From: Streptomyces sp. I6
GTDB taxonomy: Bacteria; Actinomycetota; Actinomycetes; Streptomycetales; Streptomycetaceae
Reading direction: 5' to 3'
NCBI GenBank assembly: GCA_003725745.1
Contig: RHDP01000002.1
Span: 1 to 64,000, forward strand
DNA: 64,000 bases
Both the position numbers and the translations under genes were made by a program. This document shows positions 8,501-17,521 of the stretch, piece after piece. Positions within the stretch are counted from its first letter, which is position 1; each line of letters starts with the position of its first letter. Under the pieces are notes generated by a model. That model ran no database searches. It saw only the letters and a program-made list of their open reading frames with translations, and was not told the DNA's origin.

Positions 8501-8944
8501 TCACACACTCCTACGAGCCAGGCCTTGAGGTGTGGGCTCCTTCAGGCTATTTGCCTTATGCCTCGCCAGCCCCATCACTATCGAACGGTCAGTCGATCTC
8601 TCCACCAGCAGCGTGGCCCCAACCGATGCGGCCAGAGCGCCAACCGCCAGGAAGCTGCCTCGGGAACGCCAAGAGAGCGCCGACCAGCGCGACTGGGCGG
8701 ACAAGAGTGAGCCCGTGCTGAGCCAGGATCCGGCCGAGATCAGCGATAGCGCGGAGCCGATTGAACCGATGGACAGCACACTGCCGACTGAACCCATCGA
8801 CAGGACCGATCCCACGGATCCGATGGAGAGGACCGACCCCACCGAGCCGATGGACAGCACAGAATCCTTCGACCAGGAGGAGAGGAACGATCCGTCGGTG
8901 CGGGCCCAGTTCCGGAACGTCGCCAGAGCAGTAGATTCGATCAT
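8501..8944 (-). CDS. Ser-rich nonapeptide-repeat protein with C-terminal membrane segment
   Basis: This 147-residue protein starts MIESTALATFRNWARTDGSF. Its middle has about eight 9-residue repeats of the form S-x-L-S-x-G-S-x-G (SVLSIGSVG, SVLSMGSVG, SVLSIGSIG and so on), placing Ser at every third position. A hydrophobic segment (FLAVGALAASVGATLLV) and a short charged tail follow. Similar repeats occur in Streptomyces proteins of unknown role. The regular Ser spacing suggests a beta-solenoid; this is inference. The start is set by the ATG at 8944 with AGGA upstream. Confidence 0.65.
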   Translation of the reverse strand: MIESTALATFRNWARTDGSFLSSWSKDSVLSIGSVGSVLSIGSVGSVLSMGSVGSVLSIGSIGSALSLISAGSWLSTGSLLSAQSRWSALSWRSRGSFLAVGALAASVGATLLVERSTDRSIVMGLARHKANSLKEPTPQGLARRSV

Positions 8945-9607
8945 GGTGTCATCCTGACAGGCTGGTCGTCGAAGAGGGGCCTGCCAGACCTTCGAGACGG
9001 CAGGCCCTTGCGGTGAGGTCGCGCTGTTCGGGAGTGCTGGTCGCCAGGCAGGCCGCTTCGTGGTGGGCGGCGCCGCCGCGGTGTGGTCGCCGAGGATTTC
9101 CAGCAGGTGGGCTCTACGGCTTGGCGATCGCCTCGGCCGGGAAGGAATCCCACTCGGGCCTGGCTGCCGTAGACCATCGCGACGTACGTCATCTCTGGTT
9201 TCCCTCGTTCCGGATCGTCCCTTCGGCACGGTTTCACCGTGTGCTCGGAGCCGGGATCCTGCCCGCGACGTCTGGCAGCACCCTGCCGCGGGGATTCTCT
9301 TCGCTTCCCGTCTCCGATGGGGCGCACGAGGAGCCGTGGGGCACATCTGAACAGGTCACGTGCCAGCTCCGCACGAGGGAACGTAGTGAGAGCACAGGAG
9401 AAGATGCGGCACGACCGAGGTCATCGTGCCGTTGGACCATCCGCCGCCGCCGGTGGCACTGGGATTTCTGCCGCAGGGTGGCTGGACATCCCCGTGACGT
9501 GGCTAGGTCGTGCCGAGTACCGGGCGAGGGCCCTGGCGGGGCTTAGCGCGCGCACACTGAGGGTGGTCGGCCCCGGCCGTGTGGACGAAGCGGGATGCGA
9601 GGAGCAC
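8945..9607. other. Intergenic region with one hairpin
   Basis: No frame has convincing coding features. An inverted repeat GGGCCTGCC (8977-8985) / GGCAGGCCC (8999-9007) with a 13-base loop lies just upstream of the Ser-repeat gene. Confidence 0.45.
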
Positions 9608-9895
9608 ATGTCCTTTCAGGCTTATCTGGACAACATCGAGGACAAGACGGGCCTGACGCCCCGGCAGTTCATCGAGCTGGCGAAGGAGCGCGGCTTCGAG
9701 GGCCCGACGCTGAAGGCGGGCCCGGTCCTGGAGTGGCTGAAGGAGGACCACGGTCTGGGCCGGGGCCACGGGATGGCGCTGGTGCACATCTTCAAGAACG
9801 GCGCGAAGATCTCCGACAAGCACGTCGGTTCGGACGGTACTCACCGCGATGATTCCGACGCGCTGTGGCTCGACGGGAAGAACAACCGGCCCTGA
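9608..9895 (+). CDS. DUF4287 domain protein
   Basis: This 95-residue protein begins MSFQAYLDNIEDKTGLTPRQ and contains FIELAKERGF, VLEWLKEDHGLGRGHGMALV and a C-terminal SDKHVGSDGTHRDDSDALWL. This matches the DUF4287 family of small proteins of unknown function. The frame is open upstream to 9239, but family homology begins at the ATG at 9608. It lies alone between the repeat-protein region and the SDR gene. Confidence 0.82.
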   Translation: MSFQAYLDNIEDKTGLTPRQFIELAKERGFEGPTLKAGPVLEWLKEDHGLGRGHGMALVHIFKNGAKISDKHVGSDGTHRDDSDALWLDGKNNRP

Positions 9896-10128
9896 CCCGG
9901 TCGCGGCCGAAGAACGCCGGCGGTGAACCAGCCGGAGTCGTCGTGTTCGGCTCCGGTGACGGCGGTCGGGACGCAGACGCCCTGACCGTACGAGCGAGGC
10001 GGTGTGCGAACCGGCCAATGGTGTGAAGCACGGCCGGCAGCCGACGGGTCCGCACTCTGGAAGTTGGCTGCCTCGTGCGCGTGTACCGACGATGAAGGAC
10101 CGGTCTGCGCGGGCGACGAGGAGGCGAC

Positions 10129-11097
10129 ATGGATTGGTCCACGGCAGATGTTCCCGACCAGGGCGGCAGGACCGCGCTGGTCACCGGGGGCTCCGGAGGG
10201 ATCGGGCTGGAGACGGCCCGGGTGCTCGCGGCCCGCGGGGCTCATGTCGTGCTCGCCTGCCGCAGCGTCGAACGGGGCCTTGCCGCCGCGGCCCGCATCG
10301 GCTGCCGTACCGAGGTAGTACGCCTCGACCTGGCCTCACTGGACTCCGTACGGCAGGCGGCTGCCGAGGTACGGGGCCGGCATGAGCGCCTGGACCTGCT
10401 CGTCAACAACGCCGGGGTGATGTTCCCGCCGTTCCGGCGCACCGAGGACGGCTTCGAGGCCCACTTCGGTGTCAACCACCTGGGGCATTTCGCTCTCACC
10501 GGCCTGCTGCTGGACCTGATGCGGCATGTGCCGGGCTCCCGTGTCGTCACCGTCGCGAGCCTGGCGCACCGGGCCGGGACGGCCGGCTTCGACGACGGGC
10601 GGGCCCGCTCGTCGGGCGGCAGGCGCTCGGTGACGGCATACGGGCGGTCCAAGCTCGCGAATCTGATGTTCGCCAGGGAGCTGCAGCGCCGACTCGTCGG
10701 GGCGGGCGCGGCCACTGTCTCCCTCGCCGCGCACCCGGGCCTGTCGGCGACCGGTCTGTGGCACGGCGACGCGCCGGCGCTGCTGCGGCCGGTGGCCGGT
10801 GCGGCCCTGCGGTGGCTCGCGCAACCCCCGGACCGGGCAGCCTTGCCGTCACTGCGGGCCGCCACGGACTGCCTCGTGCCGGGTGGTGCATACCTCGGCC
10901 CGCATGCGCTCTTCGAGAGCCGGGGTACGCCGGTGCCGGCGCGCTCGAGCCGGTTGTCGCTGGATGTGTCGGCGCAGGTCCGGCTCTGGGAGCTGTCGCA
11001 GGAGCTGACCGGGGTGCGCTACCGGCTCACCCCCGCGGGCACGCCGGCAGGTGCGCCCGAACCGGCGGCGCGCCCGGCCCAGGCGGCGGGGCGGTGA
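10129..11097 (+). CDS. SDR oxidoreductase (retinol dehydrogenase-like)
   Basis: This 322-residue protein is a short-chain dehydrogenase/reductase, a cytoplasmic NAD(P)-dependent oxidoreductase. The Rossmann glycine motif TGGSGGIG lies near residue 20, NNAG near residue 92, and the active-site YxxxK as YGRSK. The VNHLGHFALTGLL stretch is typical of the retinol dehydrogenase/WW-domain oxidoreductase-like group. GAGGAGG precedes the ATG. The substrate is unknown. It stands alone, left of the cluster, so membership in the pathway is uncertain. Confidence 0.85.
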   Translation: MDWSTADVPDQGGRTALVTGGSGGIGLETARVLAARGAHVVLACRSVERGLAAAARIGCRTEVVRLDLASLDSVRQAAAEVRGRHERLDLLVNNAGVMFPPFRRTEDGFEAHFGVNHLGHFALTGLLLDLMRHVPGSRVVTVASLAHRAGTAGFDDGRARSSGGRRSVTAYGRSKLANLMFARELQRRLVGAGAATVSLAAHPGLSATGLWHGDAPALLRPVAGAALRWLAQPPDRAALPSLRAATDCLVPGGAYLGPHALFESRGTPVPARSSRLSLDVSAQVRLWELSQELTGVRYRLTPAGTPAGAPEPAARPAQAAGR

Positions 11098-11482
11098 GCG
11101 CGGTGGCGGGCGAGAGCATCGCGGCCGGTGTGGGTACGGGCATCGGCCACAGGCGCTTCCACGCGGTCGCCGCGTGGGCGTGGGTCTGGCGCAGCTTCGA
11201 GACAGCGCTGCCGGACGTGGGAGGTGCCGCATGGCAGACGGACCCCGTGGCACCCGGCCGCGCAGAACGGCACGACGAGCGTCCGGGTCAGCCGTCGCCG
11301 CGCGACGCGACCGAGCCCGGAGGAAACGCCCACTTCGCCTACGGCGGCCCCCGGTAGGCACCGACTTCCCTGAGTGGCGCGGACGGCCTCTTCCCACGTG
11401 ATGTGGGGGACAGCGCCTCTGCGGCGGGCCGCCCGTCCCAGTGTGATGACACCGACCCCACGCCCTGCTGAGAGGCACTCCC
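11098..11482. other. Intergenic region, no supported gene
   Basis: About 385 bases follow the SDR gene. Frames on both strands are Arg- and Gly-rich shadows without a ribosome site. No strong repeat was seen. Confidence 0.45.
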
Positions 11483-12481
11483 ATGACTCAGGTAGCGCAC
11501 CGCCCCGCCCCGGCCCGCTCCGCGGGGCCGCGAGCCGAGCGCCGCGGCTCCCGCGCACCCTCGTTCTTCTTCAACGGCCATGTGCCGCGCCGTCGTGCGG
11601 CGGTCATCGCCGTCAGCGCGCTGTTCGGCTTCGCTCTGACCGTGGTGTGGTCGGCGCAGTTCGTCGACAAGACCATCGGCGACACGGTCGCGGACACGCT
11701 GCTGGGTCACGCGGCCAAGGGCACTCCCATCGCCGGCGTCATGGCGGGCATCGCGTTCGCCTTGGCCACAGGTATCGCAGGCACGTTCACCGCGTGCAAT
11801 GTCGCCGTGTTCAGCGCGCTGGCCCCGCTGTCCGGGAAGTCCGGCTCGCGGCGGGGACGGATGGCCGCCGCGCTGCGCCCACTGGGCTGGCTGGCGCTCG
11901 GGGCGACAGCCGTGTCGGCCGTGTACGGGGTGATCGTGGCGCTGGCCGGTACCGGCATGCCGCAGTTCGACCAGAGTCAGGGCGGTGGGTCCGGTTTCTC
12001 GGGGCGCCTCATCCAGGCGATGGTGGTCTACGGGCTGATCGGCCTCGTCATGACGTATCTGGGTCTGGCGTCGCTCGGGATCGTGCGCGACCCGCTCCGG
12101 CGGGTCTCGGCGCGTTTCCCGAACGCGCCGATGGTGTTCATGGGCTGCCTGATCGGCGCCTTCCTGATCGGTCGTCCGTTCTCGCTGTTCCGCCAGTTGT
12201 TCAGGGACGCGGCCGAGAGCCACAACGTGCTGTACGGTGCGGCGGCTTTCGGACTCCAGACTCTCGGCAACATCGTCGTCATGGCGGTGCTGCTCCTCCT
12301 CGTCACCGGGCTCTTCGGTGACCGTCTGCACCGCTGGATGTCGGCGAAGCCGAGCCGTGCGTCGGCGCTGATGGCGGCGGCGTTCATCGCCGCGGGCGTG
12401 TTCATGGTCCTGTACTGGGACGTGCGGATTCTGGCCCGACGCGACGTGATCTGGTACCCGATGGCGCCCTGGGCCGTCTGA
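11483..12481 (+). CDS. Integral membrane protein of unknown function
   Basis: This 332-residue protein has about eight predicted membrane segments, for example AVIAVSALFGFALTVVWSAQ, GIAFALATGIAGTFTACNVA, MVVYGLIGLVMTYLGLASLG and ALMAAAFIAAGVFMVLYW. A cysteine in the second segment (GTFTACNVAVF) recalls CcdA-type redox membrane proteins, but no second paired cysteine motif is visible, so I do not assign that function. AGAGG precedes the ATG. A strong hairpin follows the stop. Confidence 0.7.
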   Translation: MTQVAHRPAPARSAGPRAERRGSRAPSFFFNGHVPRRRAAVIAVSALFGFALTVVWSAQFVDKTIGDTVADTLLGHAAKGTPIAGVMAGIAFALATGIAGTFTACNVAVFSALAPLSGKSGSRRGRMAAALRPLGWLALGATAVSAVYGVIVALAGTGMPQFDQSQGGGSGFSGRLIQAMVVYGLIGLVMTYLGLASLGIVRDPLRRVSARFPNAPMVFMGCLIGAFLIGRPFSLFRQLFRDAAESHNVLYGAAAFGLQTLGNIVVMAVLLLLVTGLFGDRLHRWMSAKPSRASALMAAAFIAAGVFMVLYWDVRILARRDVIWYPMAPWAV

Positions 12482-12490
12482 GAAACACGG

Positions 12491-12540
12491 CGAACGGGCC
12501 CTGCCGGCGCGCGAGAGGCGCGCCCCGGCGGGACCGTTCG
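12491..12540. terminator. Bidirectional hairpin between convergent genes
   Basis: An imperfect inverted repeat starts CGAACGGGCCCTGCCGG (12491) and ends CCGGCGGGACCGTTCG (12540), around a GCGC-rich core. It lies between a plus-strand stop at 12481 and a minus-strand stop at 12565. Confidence 0.75.
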
Positions 12541-12564
12541 CGTGAGGCCGCAACGGCGTGGACG

Positions 12565-12930
12565 TCAGGCGGAGCCGGCCGCGGCGGCGATGAGTTCGGC
12601 CGCCGCATCCACGACGTCGAGCGCGGCGAGCTGGGGGTCGTCCAGTACGGGGACGAGGTCGCCGAGGGCCTGGGCGAAGCGACCGCCGTTCTCCTGGGTG
12701 ATCGCGACGGCTCCCTCCCACAGGGCGGCGCGGATACGGCAGGCGGTGAGCATGCCGTCTCCTGCAGCCGAGGTGATCAGCAGGTGCGCGATGCGGCGCT
12801 CGAGCGGGGTCGGCTGCCAGCTGCCGGTGCGGAAGTCGGCCATGAGCGCCTCGACGCGGTGGCGGGCGCGATCGGTGCTGACGGGCTCCGGAAAGAGGGA
12901 GGTCTTGGGCTCGACGGAGGTGAGGGACAC
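12565..12930 (-). CDS. Small hypothetical protein downstream of metK
   Basis: This 121-residue, mostly helical protein (RARHRVEALMADFRTG; QPTPLERRIAHLLITSAAGD; AALDVVDAAAELIAAAAG) has no signal peptide or recognised domain. It begins 33 bases after the metK stop on the same strand, so it is probably cotranscribed with metK. Confidence 0.55.
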   Translation of the reverse strand: MSLTSVEPKTSLFPEPVSTDRARHRVEALMADFRTGSWQPTPLERRIAHLLITSAAGDGMLTACRIRAALWEGAVAITQENGGRFAQALGDLVPVLDDPQLAALDVVDAAAELIAAAAGSA

Positions 12931-12963
12931 GGGGCGGCTCCTTTCGGTGTGGCGGCCGCGGGG

Positions 12964-14175
12964 TTACGCGAGGCCGGCGGCGGCGCGGAGGGCGTCGATG
13001 CGATCGGTGCGTTCCCAGGTGAAGTCGGGGAGTTCGCGGCCGAAGTGGCCGTAGGCGGCGGTTTGGGCGTAGATGGGCCGCAGGAGGTCGAGGTCGCGGA
13101 TGATCGCGGCGGGGCGGAGGTCGAAGACCTCCCCGATGGCGTTCTCGATCTTCTCCACGTCGACCGCGGCGGTACCGAAGGTCTCGACGAACAGACCGAC
13201 CGGCTCGGCCTTGCCGATCGCGTACGCGACCTGGACCTCGCAGCGCGAGGCCAGACCCGCCGCCACGACGTTCTTCGCCACCCAGCGCATCGCATAGGCA
13301 GCCGAGCGGTCCACCTTCGACGGGTCCTTCCCCGAGAACGCCCCACCCCCATGACGCGCCATACCGCCATAGGTATCGATGATGATCTTCCTGCCGGTCA
13401 GACCCGCATCGCCCATCGGCCCGCCGATCTCGAACCGACCCGTCGGATTCACCAGCAGACGGTAGCCCTCGGTGTCCAGCTTGATGCCGTCCTCCACCAA
13501 CTGCCCCAGCACGAACTCCACCACGAACTCACGGATGTCCGGCGCCAGCAACGAGTCCAAGTCGATATCCGAAGCATGCTGCGAGGACACCACCACCGTG
13601 TCCAGACGCACCGCCTTGTCACCGTCGTACTCGATCGTCACCTGAGTCTTGCCGTCCGGACGCAGATACGGAATCGTCCCGTTCTTCCGCACCTCCGACA
13701 ACCGCCGGGACAACCGGTGCGCCAGATGGATCGGCAGCGGCATCAACTCCGGCGTCTCATCACACGCATACCCGAACATCAACCCCTGATCGCCCGCACC
13801 CTGCCGATCCAGCTCGTCCTCATCACCCTCGACCCGGTTCTCATACGCCGTGTCCACACCCTGCGCGATATCCGGCGACTGCGCACCGATGGACACCGAC
13901 ACACCACACGAAGCACCGTCGAAACCCTTCTTCGAAGAGTCATAGCCGATCTCCAGGACCCTCCCCCGCACCAACGTGGGAATATCCGCCCACGCCTTCG
14001 TCGTCACCTCACCCGCAACATGCACCAGGCCGGTAGTGATCAACGTCTCCACGGCAACCCGCGAAGACGGGTCCTCCCGCAACAGCGCATCGAGAATGGT
14101 GTCACTGATCTGGTCAGCGATCTTGTCCGGATGACCCTCGGTCACGGACTCCGAGGTGAACAGGCGTTTCGTCAT
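12964..14175 (-). CDS. metK: S-adenosylmethionine synthetase
   Basis: This 403-residue enzyme makes S-adenosylmethionine from methionine and ATP in the cytoplasm. The sequence is complete, with [20 protein letters not shown] near the N-terminus, [20 protein letters not shown] in the centre and the [20 protein letters not shown] loop. The ATG at 14175 gives the usual [10 protein letters not shown] start. An in-frame ATG at 14184 is also possible, with GGA four bases upstream. Placement beside a biosynthetic cluster with at least two methyltransferases suggests a dedicated SAM supply, but it could be the housekeeping copy. Confidence 0.95.
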   Translation of the reverse strand: MTKRLFTSESVTEGHPDKIADQISDTILDALLREDPSSRVAVETLITTGLVHVAGEVTTKAWADIPTLVRGRVLEIGYDSSKKGFDGASCGVSVSIGAQSPDIAQGVDTAYENRVEGDEDELDRQGAGDQGLMFGYACDETPELMPLPIHLAHRLSRRLSEVRKNGTIPYLRPDGKTQVTIEYDGDKAVRLDTVVVSSQHASDIDLDSLLAPDIREFVVEFVLGQLVEDGIKLDTEGYRLLVNPTGRFEIGGPMGDAGLTGRKIIIDTYGGMARHGGGAFSGKDPSKVDRSAAYAMRWVAKNVVAAGLASRCEVQVAYAIGKAEPVGLFVETFGTAAVDVEKIENAIGEVFDLRPAAIIRDLDLLRPIYAQTAAYGHFGRELPDFTWERTDRIDALRAAAGLA

Positions 14176-14184
14176 GGGGCGCAT

Positions 14185-14632
14185 GAGATCCGCGGTCACC
14201 GGTGGCCCGCAAGCGGACTTGGCCGAGTGTCGGAAGCGGCAGCGGGTCCGATGATGCTTGAACACGTCAGTCCGCCGGGGAGGCCGCGTCGGTCCGCAGC
14301 CGGGTGTTCGGGTGCGGGGAGCGCACCTTGGTCGCCGGCCCAACGGGAAACGCGGTTCGCCGGCGAGACGGCCGCCCTTGCCCCAGTGGTCGTCGGCCGA
14401 TTCTCCTGCGCCCGCTTCTCCACCGCGCGGGCCGAGTTGGTGAAGTCGCCGTGCGATGACGAGGCCTGTTGCCGTGGATCTCGGCACGTGATGTGATCGG
14501 CGCCGTCCTGCCCGGTCGGCCCCGTCCGGCCGCTGCCGGGTCTCCTTCCCGTGGCGGGAGGGTGTACCGCGCTCCGATGCCTGCGCGGCCCGCCCGCCAC
14601 GGGAGCACAGGGCTTCTGTGGTTTGGGAAGGA
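14185..14632. other. Divergent intergenic region of metK
   Basis: About 450 bases lie between metK and the cysteine synthase remnant. I saw no SAM riboswitch pattern that I could defend, and no clear coding frame. Confidence 0.4.
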
Positions 14633-14875
14633 ATGCTGGTGTTGTCCGTCTACGACATCTCCCTGGTGGACGAGGGCGTCGCCGTACCGGACGTGGCGGC
14701 CGTCGCAACGGCCCGCGGGATCGTGCGCCCCACCGGACTGCCGGCCGGTGTCTCCTCAGGCGCCGCCGCCTGGGCGAGCCGTGCCGTGACCGCGCACCCG
14801 CGCCGGGCGGGCGCCACGGTCGTCGCCGTCTTCCCCGGCAGCAGCGGGGAGCGCTGTCCGTCGACGGCACGCTGA
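14633..14875 (+). pseudogene. 3' remnant of a cysteine synthase (CysK-like) gene
   Basis: The 80-codon frame contains GVSSGAAAWASRAV followed by GATVVAVFPGSSGERCPST. This matches the C-terminal end of O-acetylserine sulfhydrylases (usually GISSGAAxxAA...VVVxPDxGERYLST). The N-terminal three quarters, including the PLP lysine, is absent. An ATG with GGGAAGGA upstream occurs at 14633 but probably does not represent a working gene. Confidence 0.55.
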
Positions 14876-15184
14876 TCCGTCGTCTCCTCACCGAAAGGCA
14901 GGCAGACATATGCCGGATCTTCGGTTACGTCAACGCGGTGGCGATGCCGCCCGCGATGCGGACGAGCGCCGCCCCTCAGCGGGTGTCCTCCGCGCACGAA
15001 GTGCGGAGCAGGTGCGGCTGGCCGGCGTACGAAGGCTGGACGTCTCATCGGCCGTGTGGAGCGCACCCCGCGGGTCGGCAGGACCGTGTGGGACGCCGTC
15101 TGGGGGCCTTCGGCGTGTCGGCGGCCGCCTGGCGGCGGCGGGCAGGACACGGACGGCGGCGGCCGCCGCCGGGAGGGATGACGC
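14876..15184. other. Upstream region of the monooxygenase gene
   Basis: No firm gene was found. A plus-strand ATG at 14910 with GAAAGG upstream opens a 138-codon Arg-rich frame that runs into the monooxygenase gene, and I do not accept it. The 16-mer GCAGGCAGACATATGC at 14898-14913 is a weak match to the cluster-wide element. Confidence 0.35.
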
Positions 15185-17521
15185 ATGGCCAGAAGACGGT
15201 CCGTGGTGGTGGCGGGCGGCGGGATCGGAGGGCTCGCGGCGGCCGCGGGCCTGGCCGTCCGCGGCATCGACGTCACCGTCGTGGAACGGGCGGGGCGGAT
15301 CGGATCCGGCGGTTCCGGACTGGTGATCTACTCGAATGGGGTGAGGGCCGCTGACGCGTTGAGCGAACGGCTCGGCGGCCGGATCCGGGCCGTCGGGCAT
15401 GTCACCAGGCCCGGCGAGGTCCGCGTGCTGATGGACGCCGAGGGCACGGTGCTCGCCGAGGAGCAGATCGGCGCCGTTGCCGAGGCGCTGGGCGCCCCGC
15501 AGGTCCCCGTGCTGCGCTCCGCCCTGCACCGGGTGCTGCTCGACGAGGCGCTCACCGCGGGGGCGGCCGTGCGTCTGGCGACGGCCGTCACGGACTACAC
15601 GCCGGTCGGCGACTCGGTCACCGTGCAGCTGTCGGACGGGGAGACGGTCGACAGCGAGGCCCTGGTGGGTGCGGACGGCATCCACTCGGCGGTCCGGGCG
15701 AGGATGCTGGGTGACGGCCCTCCGCAGTACCGCGGCTACACCTCGGTGCGGGGGCGCACCCGCGGTTCCGTCCTCGGGCAGCGCGGCCATGTCGTGAACG
15801 GTCGCGGCATCCGGCTGCTCATCGCCCCGGTCGGCGGGGACGTCCTGTACTGGACCGCCGAGATCACCGCTCCGCCCGGGGTGTGGCCCGCTCTCGGAGC
15901 GGCCGGGGCCCAACGCGCCCTGCTCGAGGCCCTGGACGGATGGTACGGGCCCGTCGTCGACCTGGTGGCGGGCGCCGAACCCGAGGACCTCGTCGTCACC
16001 GACATCCACGACCGCGACCCCGTCCCGGGCTGGGTGGACGGACGGGTCGTGCTGCTCGGCGACGCCGCGCACCCGATGGTCCCGGCCCTGGGCCAGGGCG
16101 CCAACATGGCGCTGGAGGACGCGGCCGTGCTCGCCGAGGTGCTGGCGTCGTCCGCCGAGGTCCCGGGCGCCCTCGTCGCGTACGCGGCGGAGCGGACGGA
16201 CCGGGCGGCTGCGGTGGTGCTCGCCTCGCGCCGTCTGGGCGCTCTCGACCTGGGCGCGGACCGCCCGGACGCGGACCGGCGCCAGGCGCGGACGAAGTCC
16301 GTGGGCCGCCAGGACACGGCGCTCGCCGACGTACTCGGCTGGCGGCCACGGCCCCGGCCCCGGCGTCCGGCCCGGACCGGGCAACCGGGTCCGACGACCA
16401 CCGTCCGTACGGAGAAGGGGGACACCGCCATGAGACCGCCGCACATCGTGCTGATCAGCGGATCGCTGCGCACGGGATCGACCTCGGACCGGGTGGCGCA
16501 GTGGTGCGCCCGCCGGTGTGCCGAACAGGGCGCAACGGCACGTGTCTTCACCGGTGCGGAGATCGATTTCCCGGCGTACCGGCCGGGTCTGGCCGAGACG
16601 CACGAGGGCGCGGCCGCCCTCCTCGGCGAACTGCGCTCCGCCGACGGCGTGATCCTGGTGTCGCCGACGTACCACGCGTCCGTCTCGGGGCTGCTGAAGA
16701 ACGCCCTGGACTACGTCAACGACATGGGCGGTCCGCTGCCCTATCTGGAGGGGCGCGCGATCGGCACGGTCGCGGTGGGCGCCGGCGCGCAGGGCGCGGT
16801 CTCGACACTGACCACGCTCCGCACGGTCGGGCACGCGCTCCGCGGCTGGCCGACGCCGGTGGGGGTGGCCGTCGCTCAGGTGCCGGCGGAGCCGTCCGCG
16901 GGCGGTGCGGAGCCCGGTACCGATGCGGCGCGGCTGGTCGAGATGGTGTCCCAGGCGGTGTGGCTGGGCAGGGCGCGGAGCGCTGCCCGTACGCCGGTGC
17001 TGGGGCTGTCGCCTGAGCCCCCGCGGATACCGCCGGGCAGGTGGGTCGGGGCCGCCCGGGCGGCGAGGTGTCAGGCCGCCGCCCGGCGGTCGGCGGTGGC
17101 CCAGGCGCGGAGGCGTACGCGATCGTGCTTGCCGGTCCCGGTGCGGGGCAGGGCGGTCATGACGCGGACGGTGCGCGGGCGTACGTGCGGCGGGAGCCGG
17201 CGGCGGCACGCGGCGGTGACGCGGCCGGCCACGGCGGCCCGGTCCCCGTCCGGGCTCTCCACGAACGCCCACAGGGTGTCGCCCCGGTCGCCCTGGCGGA
17301 TACCGACGACGGCGGCGTCGGCCACACCGGCCGCCGTGCGCACCGCGTCCTCGACGAGGGTGGGGGCGACCGTCTCGCCGTGGACGACGAGGACCTCTTT
17401 CACGCGGCCGCCGACGGTGAGCCGTCCGTCGGCCGTGAGTGCGCCGGTGTCCCCGGTGCGCAGCCATCCGTCCGGCGTGAACGCGGTGCGGTCGAGGATG
17501 CCGCCGGCCGGGTCGAGATAA
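15185..17521 (+). CDS. FAD-dependent monooxygenase joined in frame to an NADPH-dependent FMN reductase
   Basis: The frame is 778 codons. Residues 1-385 are a class A flavin monooxygenase: VVVAGGGIGGLAAAAGLAVR (FAD fold), ALVGADGIHSAVRARML (DG motif) and GRVVLLGDAAHPMVPALGQG. After a Pro/Arg-rich linker, residues 416-590 are a FMN reductase (IVLISGSLRTGSTSDR; VILVSPTYHASVSGLLKNAL). An internal ATG at 16430 with GGAGAAGGGGG upstream could start the reductase separately. The last 150 codons are Arg/Ser-rich and antisense to the next gene, so the true stop is probably near 17050 and lost. Because other genes here show missing bases, the fusion may be artefactual. Role: oxygenation with local flavin supply (inference). 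Confidence 0.7.
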   Translation: MARRRSVVVAGGGIGGLAAAAGLAVRGIDVTVVERAGRIGSGGSGLVIYSNGVRAADALSERLGGRIRAVGHVTRPGEVRVLMDAEGTVLAEEQIGAVAEALGAPQVPVLRSALHRVLLDEALTAGAAVRLATAVTDYTPVGDSVTVQLSDGETVDSEALVGADGIHSAVRARMLGDGPPQYRGYTSVRGRTRGSVLGQRGHVVNGRGIRLLIAPVGGDVLYWTAEITAPPGVWPALGAAGAQRALLEALDGWYGPVVDLVAGAEPEDLVVTDIHDRDPVPGWVDGRVVLLGDAAHPMVPALGQGANMALEDAAVLAEVLASSAEVPGALVAYAAERTDRAAAVVLASRRLGALDLGADRPDADRRQARTKSVGRQDTALADVLGWRPRPRPRRPARTGQPGPTTTVRTEKGDTAMRPPHIVLISGSLRTGSTSDRVAQWCARRCAEQGATARVFTGAEIDFPAYRPGLAETHEGAAALLGELRSADGVILVSPTYHASVSGLLKNALDYVNDMGGPLPYLEGRAIGTVAVGAGAQGAVSTLTTLRTVGHALRGWPTPVGVAVAQVPAEPSAGGAEPGTDAARLVEMVSQAVWLGRARSAARTPVLGLSPEPPRIPPGRWVGAARAARCQAAARRSAVAQARRRTRSCLPVPVRGRAVMTRTVRGRTCGGSRRRHAAVTRPATAARSPSGLSTNAHRVSPRSPWRIPTTAASATPAAVRTASSTRVGATVSPWTTRTSFTRPPTVSRPSAVSAPVSPVRSHPSGVNAVRSRMPPAGSR

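Noticed and set aside
8740-8880. Possible CRISPR array or minisatellite
   Set aside because: The 27-bp periodicity is in-frame coding repetition of a nonapeptide, without unique spacers.
14910-15326. A 138-codon plus-strand gene ahead of the monooxygenase
   Set aside because: A ribosome-site-like GAAAGG is present, but the protein is Arg/Ala-rich and overlaps the monooxygenase start by 140 bases without any family pattern.
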